From Anaerolineales bacterium (GTDB taxonomy: Bacteria; Chloroflexota; Anaerolineae; Anaerolineales; UBA11858), in the NCBI GenBank assembly GCA_021108255.1, contig JAIORG010000296.1, positions 1-39,375 of the forward strand: DNA of 39,375 nt, read 5' to 3'. The position numbers and the translations under genes are program-made. A model generated the notes under the pieces. The model saw nothing but the letters and a program-made list of their open reading frames with translations. It had not been told where the DNA came from and searched no databases. Below, in pieces: positions 18,985-28,093 of the stretch (position 1 is its first letter; each line of letters opens with the position of its first letter).

Positions 18985-20544
18985 CTATTCCCACTCAATA
19001 GTGCCTGGTGGTTTGCTGGTAATATCATAAACCACTCGATTTACCCCTGGAACTTCATTTACAACCCGGTTTGAAATTCTTGCTAATAACTCTGCAGGCA
19101 GCCGTGACCAATCTGCTGTCATAAAGTCATCAGTGGTTACTGCCCTCAAGGCGATAACATCCTCGTAAGTACGCTGATCTCCCATGACACCAACCGTTTT
19201 TACTGGAAGAAGGACAGCAAAACACTGGGATGTTCCCTGGATTGATGAATTTTCTGATGTTCTTATCAGATCAGCTTTTTCCAGTTCAGTGATAAAGATA
19301 TTGTCAGCAGCCCGTAATCGTTCAACCCTCTCCTGGGTGACCTCTCCTAGGCAGCGAATTGCTAAACCAGGACCTGGAAAAGGCTGGCGCCAAACCAGGG
19401 AATCAGGAAGTCCGAGAGCTTTACCAATTTTTCTTACTTCATCCTTAAAAAGGTACCTAAGCGGTTCTACCAGTTTGAAATCCATTTCTTCTGGCAGGCC
19501 ACCGACATTGTGGTGTGTTTTGATGGTTTCAGTATGAACCCTGTCCGCTGAATAAGATTCAACCACGTCCGGGTAAATGGTACCTTGGACTAAAAAGTCT
19601 GGATGATCTAGAGCCCGGGCTTGCTCTTCAAAAATTCGGATGAAACGATTTCCAATTTTGGAGCGCTTTTGTTCCGGATCGGTAATACCTTTCAGGTCTT
19701 GAAAAAAGAGGTCTGCTGCCTGGATAGTATGCAGAGGCATTCCCAGCGATTCTTGAAATGACAAAATTACCTGTTCCTGCTCATCTTTCCTGAGCAGTCC
19801 GGTATCCACAAAAACAGACTCCAGCTGAGTGCCGATGGCTTTAAAAACAAGAGCTGTCGCGACGCTGGAATCTACGCCTCCACTTGCCGCTGAAAGGACT
19901 CGGGATGGCCCTACCTGATTCTTGATTTGGTCAATACTTTGATCGATTATTGATTCAGGGGTCCATCTGGGATTTACGCAGCATATATCAAACAGGAAAT
20001 TCCGGACAATTTCTTCACCGATTGGAGTATGTTTTACCTCGGGATGAAACTGAACGCCATAAAATTGTCGGGTTGGGTCGCCCATAGCTGCCAGCGGGGA
20101 GTTTTCAGTTTTTGCCAGAGATACAAAACCGGGTGGAAGTGTTTTTATGCGATCTCCGTGCGACATCCATGCTACGTGAGTACCTTCGGGAATCAGTAAA
20201 TTTTCCTTGCTGACTTCCAGGGCAGATTTACCATATTCCTTATCTGTGGAGGGAATCACTTCACCATTCAGGGCATGAGTAAGTGCCTGCATCCCGTAGC
20301 AGATTCCCAGAAGAGGAACTCCTAAATCCAGGAGGTAATGGGGCAGTGTTGGCGCATCATCCATATAAATAGAGGCTGGCCCTCCTGATAATATAATCCC
20401 CCTGGGATTGAGATCTACAACCGTACTCTGATTTGCATTCCAGGGAAGCTGTTGACAGAATACAGATTGATCTCGCACAAGCCGTGTGATCAGTTGTGTA
20501 TATTGTGATCCAAAATCCAGAATAACCAGCGTGTCTTGAGTCAT
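18985..20544 (-). CDS. guaA: GMP synthase (glutamine-hydrolysing)
   Basis: This 519-residue enzyme converts XMP to GMP using ATP and glutamine. The N-terminal class I amidotransferase has ILSGGPAS and the nucleophile C82 in GICYGMQ, with its His in GVQFHPEVKHTP. The ATP-pyrophosphatase half carries AASGGVDSSVA, and the chain ends with the diagnostic GTIEWE. The length is normal for bacterial GuaA (about 515-525). It starts 2 bases after the stop of the upstream phosphoribosyltransferase gene, so the pair is an operon for guanine nucleotide supply and salvage. Confidence 0.98.
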   Translation of the reverse strand: MTQDTLVILDFGSQYTQLITRLVRDQSVFCQQLPWNANQSTVVDLNPRGIILSGGPASIYMDDAPTLPHYLLDLGVPLLGICYGMQALTHALNGEVIPSTDKEYGKSALEVSKENLLIPEGTHVAWMSHGDRIKTLPPGFVSLAKTENSPLAAMGDPTRQFYGVQFHPEVKHTPIGEEIVRNFLFDICCVNPRWTPESIIDQSIDQIKNQVGPSRVLSAASGGVDSSVATALVFKAIGTQLESVFVDTGLLRKDEQEQVILSFQESLGMPLHTIQAADLFFQDLKGITDPEQKRSKIGNRFIRIFEEQARALDHPDFLVQGTIYPDVVESYSADRVHTETIKTHHNVGGLPEEMDFKLVEPLRYLFKDEVRKIGKALGLPDSLVWRQPFPGPGLAIRCLGEVTQERVERLRAADNIFITELEKADLIRTSENSSIQGTSQCFAVLLPVKTVGVMGDQRTYEDVIALRAVTTDDFMTADWSRLPAELLARISNRVVNEVPGVNRVVYDITSKPPGTIEWE

Positions 20545-20546
20545 AG

Positions 20547-21116
20547 TTAATATAAAGTGATCGTATCGCCTTCCATGGATTTAATCCGGGCGAGTGAGTG
20601 AACAGGTATATTTAATTTTTCCAATCGTTCCCGGCCGGATTCGAAAGTCTTTTCGATTAATGCACCCACCCCGACAATGTTGGAGCCAGCCGTTTCTGCC
20701 AGGCGAATTAAGCCTAATATTGTCAATCCAGATGCTAAAAAGTCATCGATGATCAGTACCCGTTCCCCTTGTCCCAGGTATTCCGGGGATACGATCAGTT
20801 CCACAGTTCTGCCTTTGGTATGAGAGGGTGAGAGGGTGAGTAGAACTTGATCAGGCATGGTGATCGGTTTATGTTTACGCGCGAACACCACCGGGAGATT
20901 CATATGGAGGCCTGTTGATACGGCTGGTGCGATACCGGAAATTTCAGCGGTCAGAATTTTTGTTGGGGAGACATGATTAAAAAACCGGGCAAATTCCTTC
21001 CCGGCTTCATTCATTAATTCAGGATCGACTTGATGATTGATAAAACCGTCAACCTTTAGAATGCCATTGCCGATATTTTTGCCTTCTTTCAGAATGCGTT
21101 CTTTTAACTGATCCAT
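20547..21116 (-). CDS. xpt: xanthine phosphoribosyltransferase
   Basis: This 189-residue type I PRTase closely fits Bacillus-type Xpt in length and motifs: MDQLKERILKEGKNI at the start, FARKHKPITM in the middle, and the PRPP-binding loop VLIIDDFLASG. It adds ribose phosphate to xanthine, giving XMP, the substrate of the GuaA enzyme encoded 2 bases downstream. The gene has a good ribosome site (AAGGAGAG before the ATG). The short leader shows no purine-riboswitch core. Confidence 0.93.
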   Translation of the reverse strand: MDQLKERILKEGKNIGNGILKVDGFINHQVDPELMNEAGKEFARFFNHVSPTKILTAEISGIAPAVSTGLHMNLPVVFARKHKPITMPDQVLLTLSPSHTKGRTVELIVSPEYLGQGERVLIIDDFLASGLTILGLIRLAETAGSNIVGVGALIEKTFESGRERLEKLNIPVHSLARIKSMEGDTITLY

Positions 21117-21157
21117 TCACTCTCCTTTGGTAATCCATTTTGGTTCACATAGGTAAG

Positions 21158-21186
21158 ATTATAATGTATGCTGATTTACTTGTTCA
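21158..21186 (-). promoter_or_regulatory. probable xpt-guaA promoter
   Basis: TATAAT (21158-21163) on the minus strand with TGAACA (4 of 6) about 17 bases upstream. The predicted start leaves a leader of only about 35 bases before the xpt ATG, too short for a purine riboswitch. Confidence 0.55.
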
Positions 21187-21207
21187 GGCGACTTTACCGG
21201 GATATTT

Positions 21208-21246
21208 AAAAAACCCTCCTCTGCTTAATTAAGCAGGGGAGGTTTT
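21208..21246 (-). terminator. rho-independent terminator of AIM24-family gene
   Basis: A long stem (CCTCC-CTGCTTAA/TTAAGCAG-GGAGG, centred near 21228) is followed on the minus strand by GGGTTTTTTAAA. It lies about 20 bases past the stop of the AIM24-family gene and just upstream of the xpt promoter. Confidence 0.85.
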
Positions 21247-21268
21247 CTATAAGGGGCTCGAGGACTTG

Positions 21269-21949
21269 TCAATTCTTGGCTGGTAGATAACGAGCCAGCT
21301 TCTTTGCCAGATTGGATAGCGGGAGACTTTGAAGCCAGATATTTCCCGGTCCTGTAAGTGTAGCCAGAAATAATCCTTCGCCAGAGAAGAGAACATTCTT
21401 CAGCCCTTTAACCCCGGCGATGTCATACTCAACTGAAGGATCAAACATGGCAATGTGCCCTGGATCAACCATTATCCGTTCCCCGGCGCCTAATTTAATT
21501 TCCCGCACTTCACCCGGGATTTCTACAAAGGCAGTTCCGGGCCCTGTTATCTTCTGCAGGATAAAACCCTCTCCGCCAAACAGGCCTGCGCCGAGCTTTT
21601 TCCGGAAATGCATCTCCAGTTTAACTGTTTGTTCAGCACACATGAAAGCATCTTTTTGACAGATCAAACTTTGCCCTGCTTCTAGCTTAAGAGGGATGAC
21701 TTTACCAGGCACTTCCGGGGTGAAGGTTATTAAACCATCTGCGGATTTACAGGTATAGCTTGTTAGGAAAAGGGATTCCCCTGCCATCATTCGACCAATG
21801 CCAGCTCCAAGCCCCCCCTTGGTGCTGGTGTCCATATCGAAAGAGCCTCTCATCCAGGCCATCCCCCCGGATTCTGTGTAAACAGATTCTCCCTGCTTAA
21901 GGTGGATATCCACTGATTCCATTAACGATCCAATGATTTTGTACTCCAT
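21269..21949 (-). CDS. AIM24/TIGR00266-family protein
   Basis: This 226-residue protein belongs to the AIM24/TIGR00266 beta-helix-like family: the start MEYKIIGSLMESVDIHLKQG, GESVYTESGGMAWM and many glycines (KGGLGAGIGRMMAGES) are characteristic. The function of the family is poorly known (in yeast mitochondria, inner-membrane organisation). The longer frame adds 56 atypical residues and would overlap the divergent exporter gene, whereas the ATG at 21949 has an AAAGGGAA site and matches the family N-terminus. It is monocistronic, ending at its own terminator. The predicted protein is soluble. Confidence 0.85.
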   Translation of the reverse strand: MEYKIIGSLMESVDIHLKQGESVYTESGGMAWMRGSFDMDTSTKGGLGAGIGRMMAGESLFLTSYTCKSADGLITFTPEVPGKVIPLKLEAGQSLICQKDAFMCAEQTVKLEMHFRKKLGAGLFGGEGFILQKITGPGTAFVEIPGEVREIKLGAGERIMVDPGHIAMFDPSVEYDIAGVKGLKNVLFSGEGLFLATLTGPGNIWLQSLPLSNLAKKLARYLPAKN

Positions 21950-22082
21950 GGTTCCCTTTCCTTTACGAATAGTGTGGCTTGAATTGAAGACTGTTGAGCC
22001 CCGATGATATTGTGGTATATCAGGTTCAATCAGTTTCCGGTACAATAGGAGTTTGCTCTTATCATACGGAAATGTGAGGAAA

Positions 22083-22979
22083 ATGTTGTATTTGGGAGAA
22101 TTTGCGGCAATTATCACCTCGACGACCTACGCACTAAACTCGGCGATTTTTACTTTGGCGGGAAGAGAAGTCGGTTCGGGAGTAGTAAATCGCCTGCGAC
22201 TTATTGTAGCGAGTTTAATGCTGATGGCAGCCCAATGGATTTTCCTGGGAGCACCCTGGCCGGTAGGGGTGGAATTGGATCGATGGATCTGGTTAGGATT
22301 ATCCGGTATTGTGGGTTTAGTAGTGGGTGATGCTTTCCTGTTTCAGGCTTTTGTGCTGGTCGGACCCCGGATATCCATGTTGATGATGAGCCTGGCTCCT
22401 ATCCTGGCAGCTTTCACCGCTTGGGTTTTTCTAGGGGAAGCCTTAACGTTGTGGCAGATAATGGGAATTTTCTTAACACTTATTGGTGTGATGTGGGTGA
22501 TTCTGGAAAAGAATCACATCCAAGGTCGACAAAAAGAAAATTACCTGCGAGGGGTTTTGTTTGGCCTGGGCGGCGCAACCGGGCAAGCGTTGGGCTTGGT
22601 TTTAGCCAAAAATGGTTTGAGCGGTTCTTTTTCCCCCATATCGGGAAATTTTATCCGAATGTTCACAGCCATGATCGTGATTTGGCTGATTACTATTATT
22701 CAGAAGAAGTCCCGCACAACCATCCAGGTAATCATAAATAATCCCCGTGCAAAGTGGAAGATAATTGGGGGTGCATTCTTAGGTCCGGTTCTGGGTGTGT
22801 CCTTGTCATTATTTGCTCTGCAGCATACCAGTGTAGGTGTTGCAAGCACCTTGATGGCTTTGGCACCCGTATTTATACTCCCGATCGATTATTTTTATTT
22901 CAAGGAAAGATTTGGATGGGGAGCGATTGCCGGGACAGCGATTGCCATGCTAGGGGTTGCGGTTCTTTTCCTGGTTTGA
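22083..22979 (+). CDS. EamA/DMT-family transporter
   Basis: This 298-residue protein has about ten hydrophobic helices arranged as two EamA repeats, each ending in the familiar APILAAFTAWVFLGE or APVFILPIDYFYFKE type of motif. Such drug/metabolite transporters export amino acids, metabolites or drugs; the substrate is not predictable. Several start codons are possible: the ATG at 22083 is favoured by family length, with GTGAGGA close before it (tight spacing), and a TTG 10 codons earlier cannot be excluded. It is divergent from the AIM24-family gene and upstream of aspS with its own promoter between. Confidence 0.85.
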   Translation: MLYLGEFAAIITSTTYALNSAIFTLAGREVGSGVVNRLRLIVASLMLMAAQWIFLGAPWPVGVELDRWIWLGLSGIVGLVVGDAFLFQAFVLVGPRISMLMMSLAPILAAFTAWVFLGEALTLWQIMGIFLTLIGVMWVILEKNHIQGRQKENYLRGVLFGLGGATGQALGLVLAKNGLSGSFSPISGNFIRMFTAMIVIWLITIIQKKSRTTIQVIINNPRAKWKIIGGAFLGPVLGVSLSLFALQHTSVGVASTLMALAPVFILPIDYFYFKERFGWGAIAGTAIAMLGVAVLFLV

Positions 22980-23009
22980 TTCCAGTGTCCTTCTTGTGGA
23001 TAGATGGCG

Positions 23010-23018
23010 TGCTATAAT
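23010..23018 (+). promoter_or_regulatory. extended -10 promoter of aspS
   Basis: TGCTATAAT is an extended -10 element (TGN-TATAAT) about 54 bases before the aspS ATG. No good -35 hexamer is present at normal spacing, which is typical for extended -10 promoters. Confidence 0.6.
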
Positions 23019-23071
23019 GCAGGACATAAAAAAAGCAAAAAATTTACGGCGGTAATTTCGTTGGAGGATTG

Positions 23072-24841
23072 ATGTATAAAACGCATACTTGTGGTGAGTT
23101 GGGGGTAAAGGATATAGGGAAAGAAGTATCATTGGCCGGCTGGGTTGACCGGCTTCGGGACCTCGGAGGTGTAACTTTTCTGGATATGCGTGATCGTTTT
23201 GGAATTATCCAGCTGGTTTCCAATCCGGAAACTTCTCCTGAGGTGCACAAGGCACTGATTCCAGTCCGGATGGAATGGGTAATTCAAGCTGTTGGTGTTG
23301 TCAGAAAACGACCTGAGGGTATGGAAAATCGGGAACTGCCTACTGGTGAAATAGAAGTAGAACTTACCCGCGTAAAAATATTAAATCCTGCAAAAACACC
23401 CCCATTCATGATCAATCAGGATGAGGAAGTGGATGAGCAAACCCGTCTTAAGTATAGATATCTGGATCTGCGTCGTCCTCGGATGCGGGAAAATATGATC
23501 CTGCGTCACCGGGTGAACATGTTTATCCGCAATTACCTGAACGAGAAGTCATTCTTGGAAATAGAAACGCCGATATTGTTTAAAACCACACCTGAAGGCG
23601 CCCGGGATTATATTGTCCCCTCACGGGTTCACCCCGGGGAGTTTTACGCTCTCCCACAGTCCCCGCAGCAGCTGAAGCAGATGCTTATGGTTGCAGGTAT
23701 TGAGCGTTACTTCCAGATAGCACGTTGTTTTCGGGATGAGGACCAACGTGGTGACCGGCAGCCGGAGTTTACACAATTGGATATTGAGATGTCCTTTGTT
23801 GACAGAGAAGATGTGATGGATTTAATCGAGGGATTATATACTGCCCTGGTGAAAGAAATTACTCCCCATAAGAAGCTATTGGAAACCCCTTGGCCCCGGT
23901 TTACCTGCAAAGAAGCCCTGGAAAGATTCGGTAAAGATAACCCGGATATCCGCTTTGGATTGGAGCTGAAAGATATTTCAGAGATTGCTCCTGAATCGGG
24001 CTTCCGAGTGTTTTCGGATACGGTTATAAATGGCGGAACAGTACGCGGCATTAATGCCAAAGGATTAGGCGACTACAGCAGAAAACAAATCGATGAGTTA
24101 ACGGAATATGTCAAAGTGTATGGCGCAGGTGGATTGGCATATTTGGCTTTGACTCCGGAAGGGGAGGAAAGGTCCTCATTTGCTAAGTTCCTTACAGAAG
24201 AAGTAAAAAAGCAGATTATTACAATAATGGATGCTCAGCCCGGGGATTTGCTATTGTTTGTTGCTGATAGCCAGGAGGTTGTCTTTGAGAGCCTGGGCAG
24301 ATTGCGGGAAAAGCTTCGCGACCGGTTAGAGTTGGTTGATAATGAAACCCTGGGTTTTTGCTGGGTAATAGATTTTCCTTTAGTAAATTATATTAAGGAT
24401 GAAAAGCGTTGGGATCCCAGTCACCACTTATTTACTTCACCCATGATGGAGGATATTGAGGCGTTAGATGAGGACCCATCCCGGGTCCGGGGGCAACAGT
24501 ATGATCTCGTCCTCAACGGACATGAAATTGCAGGAGGTTCCATCAGGATCCATAATGCAGATTTGCAGGAAAAGATATTTGCCTTGATTGGTTTAGATAT
24601 GGAAGTTGCCCGCGAGAGGTTTGGGCATATGCTGCAGGCCTTCTCCTATGGAACGCCACCCCATGGTGGGATTGCATCAGGTATCGACAGATTATGCATG
24701 CTGCTGGCGGATGAACCCAATATCCGGGAGGTGATTGCCTTCCCCAAGAATCAATCTGCCAGGGACCTGATGGGGAATGCTCCGTCACCTGTAGAACCCG
24801 AACAAATGGAGGAATTGCACATTAAACTGGCATTAGATTAA
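23072..24841 (+). CDS. aspS: aspartate-tRNA ligase
   Basis: This 589-residue class II aminoacyl-tRNA synthetase charges tRNA with aspartate. It has an N-terminal anticodon-binding OB fold (LAGWVDRLRDLGGVTFLDMR), class II motif 2 (FRDEDQRGDRQPEFTQLDIE from residue 220), a bacterial insertion domain (about 285-410) and motif 3 (GIASGIDRL). The length is standard for bacterial AspS (about 585-600). Leu31 in RDLGG matches tRNA(Asp)-discriminating enzymes rather than the His seen in some non-discriminating ones; this is a hint only. GGAGGA sits 3-4 bases before the ATG at 23072; the TTG one codon upstream lies too close to it. Confidence 0.97.
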   Translation: MYKTHTCGELGVKDIGKEVSLAGWVDRLRDLGGVTFLDMRDRFGIIQLVSNPETSPEVHKALIPVRMEWVIQAVGVVRKRPEGMENRELPTGEIEVELTRVKILNPAKTPPFMINQDEEVDEQTRLKYRYLDLRRPRMRENMILRHRVNMFIRNYLNEKSFLEIETPILFKTTPEGARDYIVPSRVHPGEFYALPQSPQQLKQMLMVAGIERYFQIARCFRDEDQRGDRQPEFTQLDIEMSFVDREDVMDLIEGLYTALVKEITPHKKLLETPWPRFTCKEALERFGKDNPDIRFGLELKDISEIAPESGFRVFSDTVINGGTVRGINAKGLGDYSRKQIDELTEYVKVYGAGGLAYLALTPEGEERSSFAKFLTEEVKKQIITIMDAQPGDLLLFVADSQEVVFESLGRLREKLRDRLELVDNETLGFCWVIDFPLVNYIKDEKRWDPSHHLFTSPMMEDIEALDEDPSRVRGQQYDLVLNGHEIAGGSIRIHNADLQEKIFALIGLDMEVARERFGHMLQAFSYGTPPHGGIASGIDRLCMLLADEPNIREVIAFPKNQSARDLMGNAPSPVEPEQMEELHIKLALD

Positions 24842-24894
24842 GCCAAATCAATGAACCTACATTTCCCCTATTCACCCGGGGAGACGTATGGTAA

Positions 24895-25080
24895 AGTGTA
24901 TTCCACCCTACTGTGTGCGTGATGTGACAGTTGTGTTTTGAGCCAACACTAACTTTTAGGGTTCCTATATTGCGGATGTAACGCGATAGGCTTAGGCCAA
25001 GGCGAAGCTTCCGATGCGGAAACCCAATCTGCGAAAGCAGGTTCAAGACTAAGTCACACACGGCATGGTGGGGTGTTTTA
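24895..25080 (+). ncRNA. ssrS: probable 6S RNA
   Basis: This 321-base gap holds a structured RNA of about 185 bases, the normal 6S size. The ends form a rod: CACCCTAC (24904-24911) pairs with GTGGGGTG (25068-25075), and further helices continue inward (TGTG/CATG, CGTG/CACG, GTGAC/GTCAC). A central region is less paired; the apical part is a GGGTTCC/GGAAACCC stem with small hairpins. The 3' arm motif CACACGGCATG recalls the CGGCAT segment of other 6S RNAs. TTTTATTT follows the closing stem as a terminator-like tail. 6S RNA mimics an open promoter and binds housekeeping RNA polymerase. The family call rests on structure and size, not on alignment. Confidence 0.62.
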
Positions 25081-25162
25081 TTTAATTCAAGGGGAAACAC
25101 AACTTTAATGGTATTGGGCAGCTGAGATTCCGATTAGAAACTTCTGAGTCTCAGGAATTAAC

Positions 25163-25597
25163 CTATAGATTCAATTTTTCTTTTGATATCTGAATGATCA
25201 ATTTGTGATCAAAAGCCAGAACAGGGAGATCTGAGAGGTTAAACCAGCCTGCCTCAGCAGCATCACTGCCAGCCTTGGGGTGGACTTGATCATCTTCTTC
25301 GATCACCGCACTGTACGCGGTAGAGATAACCCGTCCTCTGGGGTCTCTGTCTGGCTCACTGAAAGTATGGATCTGGGTAAGGTGGATGTTTTGCACTCCG
25401 GTTTCTTCCCCTAATTCTCTTTCAGCTGCTTGTTCCTGGGATTCCTTCATTTCGACAAATCCCCCGGGTAGGGCATAACTGCCCCGGAAGGGATCCTGGG
25501 CTCGTTTAATAAGCAGCACCTGGTATTCCTCATTCATTTTTTGGAATAATACTATATCTACAGATACAGCTGGTCTGGGGTGTTTATAAGTATACAA
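25163..25597 (-). CDS. NUDIX hydrolase (ADP-ribose pyrophosphatase-like)
   Basis: This 144-residue protein carries a complete Nudix box, G-x5-E-x7-REUxEExGU, seen as GFVEMKESQEQAAERELGEE plus TGV (about residues 47-69). The N-terminal HPRPAVSVDIVLFQ is typical of the small bacterial MutT/ADP-ribose pyrophosphatase group. It hydrolyses a nucleoside diphosphate linked to another group; the substrate is unknown. It is a single gene, divergent from the CBM9-like lipoprotein gene, and its ATG lies close to AT-rich promoter-like sequence. Confidence 0.9.
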   Translation of the reverse strand: MYTYKHPRPAVSVDIVLFQKMNEEYQVLLIKRAQDPFRGSYALPGGFVEMKESQEQAAERELGEETGVQNIHLTQIHTFSEPDRDPRGRVISTAYSAVIEEDDQVHPKAGSDAAEAGWFNLSDLPVLAFDHKLIIQISKEKLNL

Positions 25598-25643
25598 AGC
25601 CGTTAGCTCCCTAAATAATCAATATTAATCATTAAAATTCGAT

Positions 25644-25649
25644 TATAAT
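25644..25649 (+). promoter_or_regulatory. -10 box for CBM9-like lipoprotein gene
   Basis: TATAAT lies about 55 bases before the ATG in a very AT-rich stretch shared with the divergent NUDIX gene. No convincing -35 box is seen. Confidence 0.4.
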
Positions 25650-25703
25650 TCTAATATTGATAATTAATTGGAAGGAATAACCTCAATTAGGAGGAAATTT
25701 ATT

Positions 25704-26729
25704 ATGGAAAAAATCAAATTTAGCCACTTTGTTGTGGTAATAATCATAATTTTCGGTTTGACAGCCTGCACTTTACCTGGATTTTCAACTCCTACCCCGT
25801 TCTCATTTCCTACTCCGGATAAAACAATGACCGCATTGTTTGAACCAACTCAGGTTGCGCCAGCGACATCAGCTGCAACACTGCCAGGAAATGAAGATCA
25901 GAAAACAGCAACTCAAGCGGTTCCTTCAGATACACCTGAAGCGGAAGAGACTGAGATTCCTCCGACTGAAACAGGGGAACCTATTGAAACAATTGAGCCA
26001 ACGAATGAGTATGTAGGGCCAGCTGTCCGGAGTGGTCCTTCCATTGTGGCAGAGTATATGGAAAACAGTCCGGAAATCGATGGTGATTTGGCTGGGTGGG
26101 ACCCACCTATCCAAAGGGTGATTAACCATGTCGTTTATGGGGCAGATAAACATTCAGGAGCTGCGGATTGTTCTGGAACGGTAGTTTCTGGCTGGAATGA
26201 AGATTATCTATTCTTGGGCATCAGGGTTAAGGATGAAAAATATGTTCAGGAAGCTTCCAAGGAAAAGATTTACTTAGGGGATAGTATTGAAATTTTATTC
26301 GACCGCTATGTGAGTTATGATTATTACCTTCAGGCGATGACATCAGATGATTACCAGCTTGGCATCTCACCGGGGATGGGTGGAATTGTTTGTTATATCA
26401 ACCCTGGGAAAGTTGCTTCCATGGTTTCAACTATCTGTGAACCAAATCCCCCTGAAGCGTATAAATGGTTCCCAAAAACTGAAGTTGGGAAGATAACAGT
26501 AATGAAAATTGGCGCCCTGGAAGGTGGTGAAGGATATCAGGTTGAGATGAAGATCCCCTGGAGTTTATTGGGAGTAACAAATCCATCCGCGGGAGATCAT
26601 TACGGGTTTGCTATCTCAATTAATGATAATGACAATGCGGGAACACTGAATCAACAAACCGTTGTTAGCAATGTTCCAGGACGGTATTTTGCAGATCCAA
26701 CAACCTGGGGTGACCTGTATCTAAAGTAG
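25704..26729 (+). CDS. lipoprotein with Thr/Pro linker and CBM9-like domain
   Basis: This 341-residue protein has a clear lipoprotein signal: hydrophobic residues 9-19 and lipobox LTAC with Cys22. A Thr/Pro/Glu-rich linker (about 25-115) leads to a beta-rich domain of about 200 residues beginning PEIDGDLAGWD. This is the hallmark of CBM9-like/DOMON-type carbohydrate-binding modules (later VEMKIPWSLLG and GFAISINDND). It is probably a surface protein that binds sugar or haem; no catalytic residues are visible. AGGAGG lies 9 bases before the ATG at 25704, so the longer TTG-started frame is rejected. It ends at a strong bidirectional terminator. Confidence 0.82.
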   Translation: MEKIKFSHFVVVIIIIFGLTACTLPGFSTPTPFSFPTPDKTMTALFEPTQVAPATSAATLPGNEDQKTATQAVPSDTPEAEETEIPPTETGEPIETIEPTNEYVGPAVRSGPSIVAEYMENSPEIDGDLAGWDPPIQRVINHVVYGADKHSGAADCSGTVVSGWNEDYLFLGIRVKDEKYVQEASKEKIYLGDSIEILFDRYVSYDYYLQAMTSDDYQLGISPGMGGIVCYINPGKVASMVSTICEPNPPEAYKWFPKTEVGKITVMKIGALEGGEGYQVEMKIPWSLLGVTNPSAGDHYGFAISINDNDNAGTLNQQTVVSNVPGRYFADPTTWGDLYLK

Positions 26730-26749
26730 GAATTCCTGTAAAAATTAAA

Positions 26750-26781
26750 AAAAAGCGGAACAGAATTCTGTTCCGCTTTTT
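26750..26781. terminator. bidirectional rho-independent terminator
   Basis: A perfect 32-base palindrome centred at 26765/26766 (arms AAAAAGCGGAACAGAA and its complement) has A-rich and T-rich flanks. It lies between the convergent lipoprotein and sigma-factor genes. Confidence 0.93.
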
Positions 26782-26799
26782 GTATTCCATCTGTTGAAT

Positions 26800-28002
26800 T
26801 TAATCCAGGTATGCCTGTAATTTTTCCTGGGTACGGGGGTTCCTTAGCCTGCGCAAGGCCTGGGCTTCGATCTGGCGGATTCTTTCCCTGGTTACTCCCA
26901 TCTTTTTCCCAACTTCGTTTAATGTCAGAGTTCTGCCGTCAACGAGGCCGTACCTCATTTCCAGGATTCTCGTTTCCCGGGGAGGAAGTTCAGCTAAAGC
27001 TTCCTGGAGATGTTCCCGTAAAAGGATTCCAGTGGCTTCTTCATCCGGGGGTATCACATCTGCGTCGGCGATGAAATCGCCCAGCTGTGCGTCATCCTCT
27101 TTTCCGGTAGGCATTTCCAGTGAGAGGGGACGGCGGGCATGTTTCATCATATCCTGGACATCATCAGGTGTGACATTAAGAGCTTCTGCTAATTCTTCTT
27201 GATTGGGATCCCTGTTTAAATCCTGTTTAAGCTGATGCTGCATTCGGATCATCTTGTTGATCTTGTCGCCCATGTGTACCGGAACCCGGATTGTCCGTCC
27301 CTGGTCAGCGATAGCTCTGGTGATTGCCTGTCGAATCCACCAGGTTGCATAAGTGCTGAACTTGTAGCCCCGGTCGCGCTCAAATTTTAGGGCAGCCCGC
27401 ATCATTCCGATATTGCCTTCCTGAATTAGATCCAAAAATGATACACCCCGGCCCACATATTTTTTTGCGATGCTGATGACCAGTCGAGAGTTGGCCTGGA
27501 TGAGATGTTCAAATGATTCCCACCCCTCATCAACAGTCTCGCTTAATGCTTCCCGCATTTCTAGAGTTAATTCTTCTTCAGCCAGTCTCTTTTGAGCTTT
27601 TCTTCCCTCGTCAATTACCTCGGTAAGATTTTGCTCTTCTTCCCGGGTTAAGAGTGGAACTTTTCCGGCTTGCTTGATGTATAAGCCAACAGTATCGCTT
27701 GTGCTTATATTTTCCAATGGATCATCTTCGTCAAAGAGGCTAGCTACACCACAGTCTAGATCATCCTCATCTTCTTCTTCAAATAGTTCTTCTGCTTCAT
27801 CTTCACTTTCTACATAGGGAATATCAGCGGTAAGAAGGGCAGAAAAGGCTTCTTCCAGTTGATCCACGTTGTTTTCGGCTTTTGGATAAATCTCCGAAAT
27901 ATCATCTAGAGTTACATAACCCTTATCGCTACCGATCTGGAGCAGGTGGGCAAGTGGATTTTCGTATTCGATAATTGTTTCTTTTATATTCTCGTTGCTC
28001 AT
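26800..28002 (-). CDS. rpoD: primary RNA polymerase sigma factor (RpoD/SigA)
   Basis: This is a 400-residue sigma-70 factor. After a variable, very acidic N-terminus ([15 protein letters not shown] near 70-84), all core regions follow: 1.2 ([18 protein letters not shown]), 2.1-2.4 ([15 protein letters not shown] and [19 protein letters not shown]), region 3 ([12 protein letters not shown]) and 4.2 ([20 protein letters not shown]). The strong conservation and full set of regions indicate the housekeeping factor, or a close paralogue if the genome has several. It recognises TTGACA/TATAAT promoters, consistent with boxes seen here. Its own leader contains a long hairpin. Confidence 0.95.
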   Translation of the reverse strand: MSNENIKETIIEYENPLAHLLQIGSDKGYVTLDDISEIYPKAENNVDQLEEAFSALLTADIPYVESEDEAEELFEEEDEDDLDCGVASLFDEDDPLENISTSDTVGLYIKQAGKVPLLTREEEQNLTEVIDEGRKAQKRLAEEELTLEMREALSETVDEGWESFEHLIQANSRLVISIAKKYVGRGVSFLDLIQEGNIGMMRAALKFERDRGYKFSTYATWWIRQAITRAIADQGRTIRVPVHMGDKINKMIRMQHQLKQDLNRDPNQEELAEALNVTPDDVQDMMKHARRPLSLEMPTGKEDDAQLGDFIADADVIPPDEEATGILLREHLQEALAELPPRETRILEMRYGLVDGRTLTLNEVGKKMGVTRERIRQIEAQALRRLRNPRTQEKLQAYLD

Positions 28003-28041
28003 GCTATCTACTACAGTACCTATTCGTTAAAACAGACTATT

Positions 28042-28075
28042 AAAACCCATCCACAATTTTCAATGGATGGGTTTT
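28042..28075 (-). terminator. hairpin in the sigma-factor leader or upstream terminator
   Basis: AAAACCCATCCA (28042-28053) pairs perfectly with TGGATGGGTTTT (28064-28075) across a 10-base loop. It sits between an extended -10 promoter (28094-28102) and the sigma-factor ATG, so it could be an attenuator. It could also end the operon that stops at 28224, although the promoter separates the two. Confidence 0.65.
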
Positions 28076-28093
28076 GTTTTTACTTGGAATTTG

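Noticed and set aside
21117-21268. Purine riboswitch before xpt
   Set aside because: The promoter leaves only about 35 leader bases and no conserved purine-aptamer core is visible; the hairpin there is the terminator of the neighbouring gene.
24822-25100. Minus-strand 92-residue ORF
   Set aside because: It lies across the structured 6S-like RNA and the end of aspS and has no protein-like pattern.
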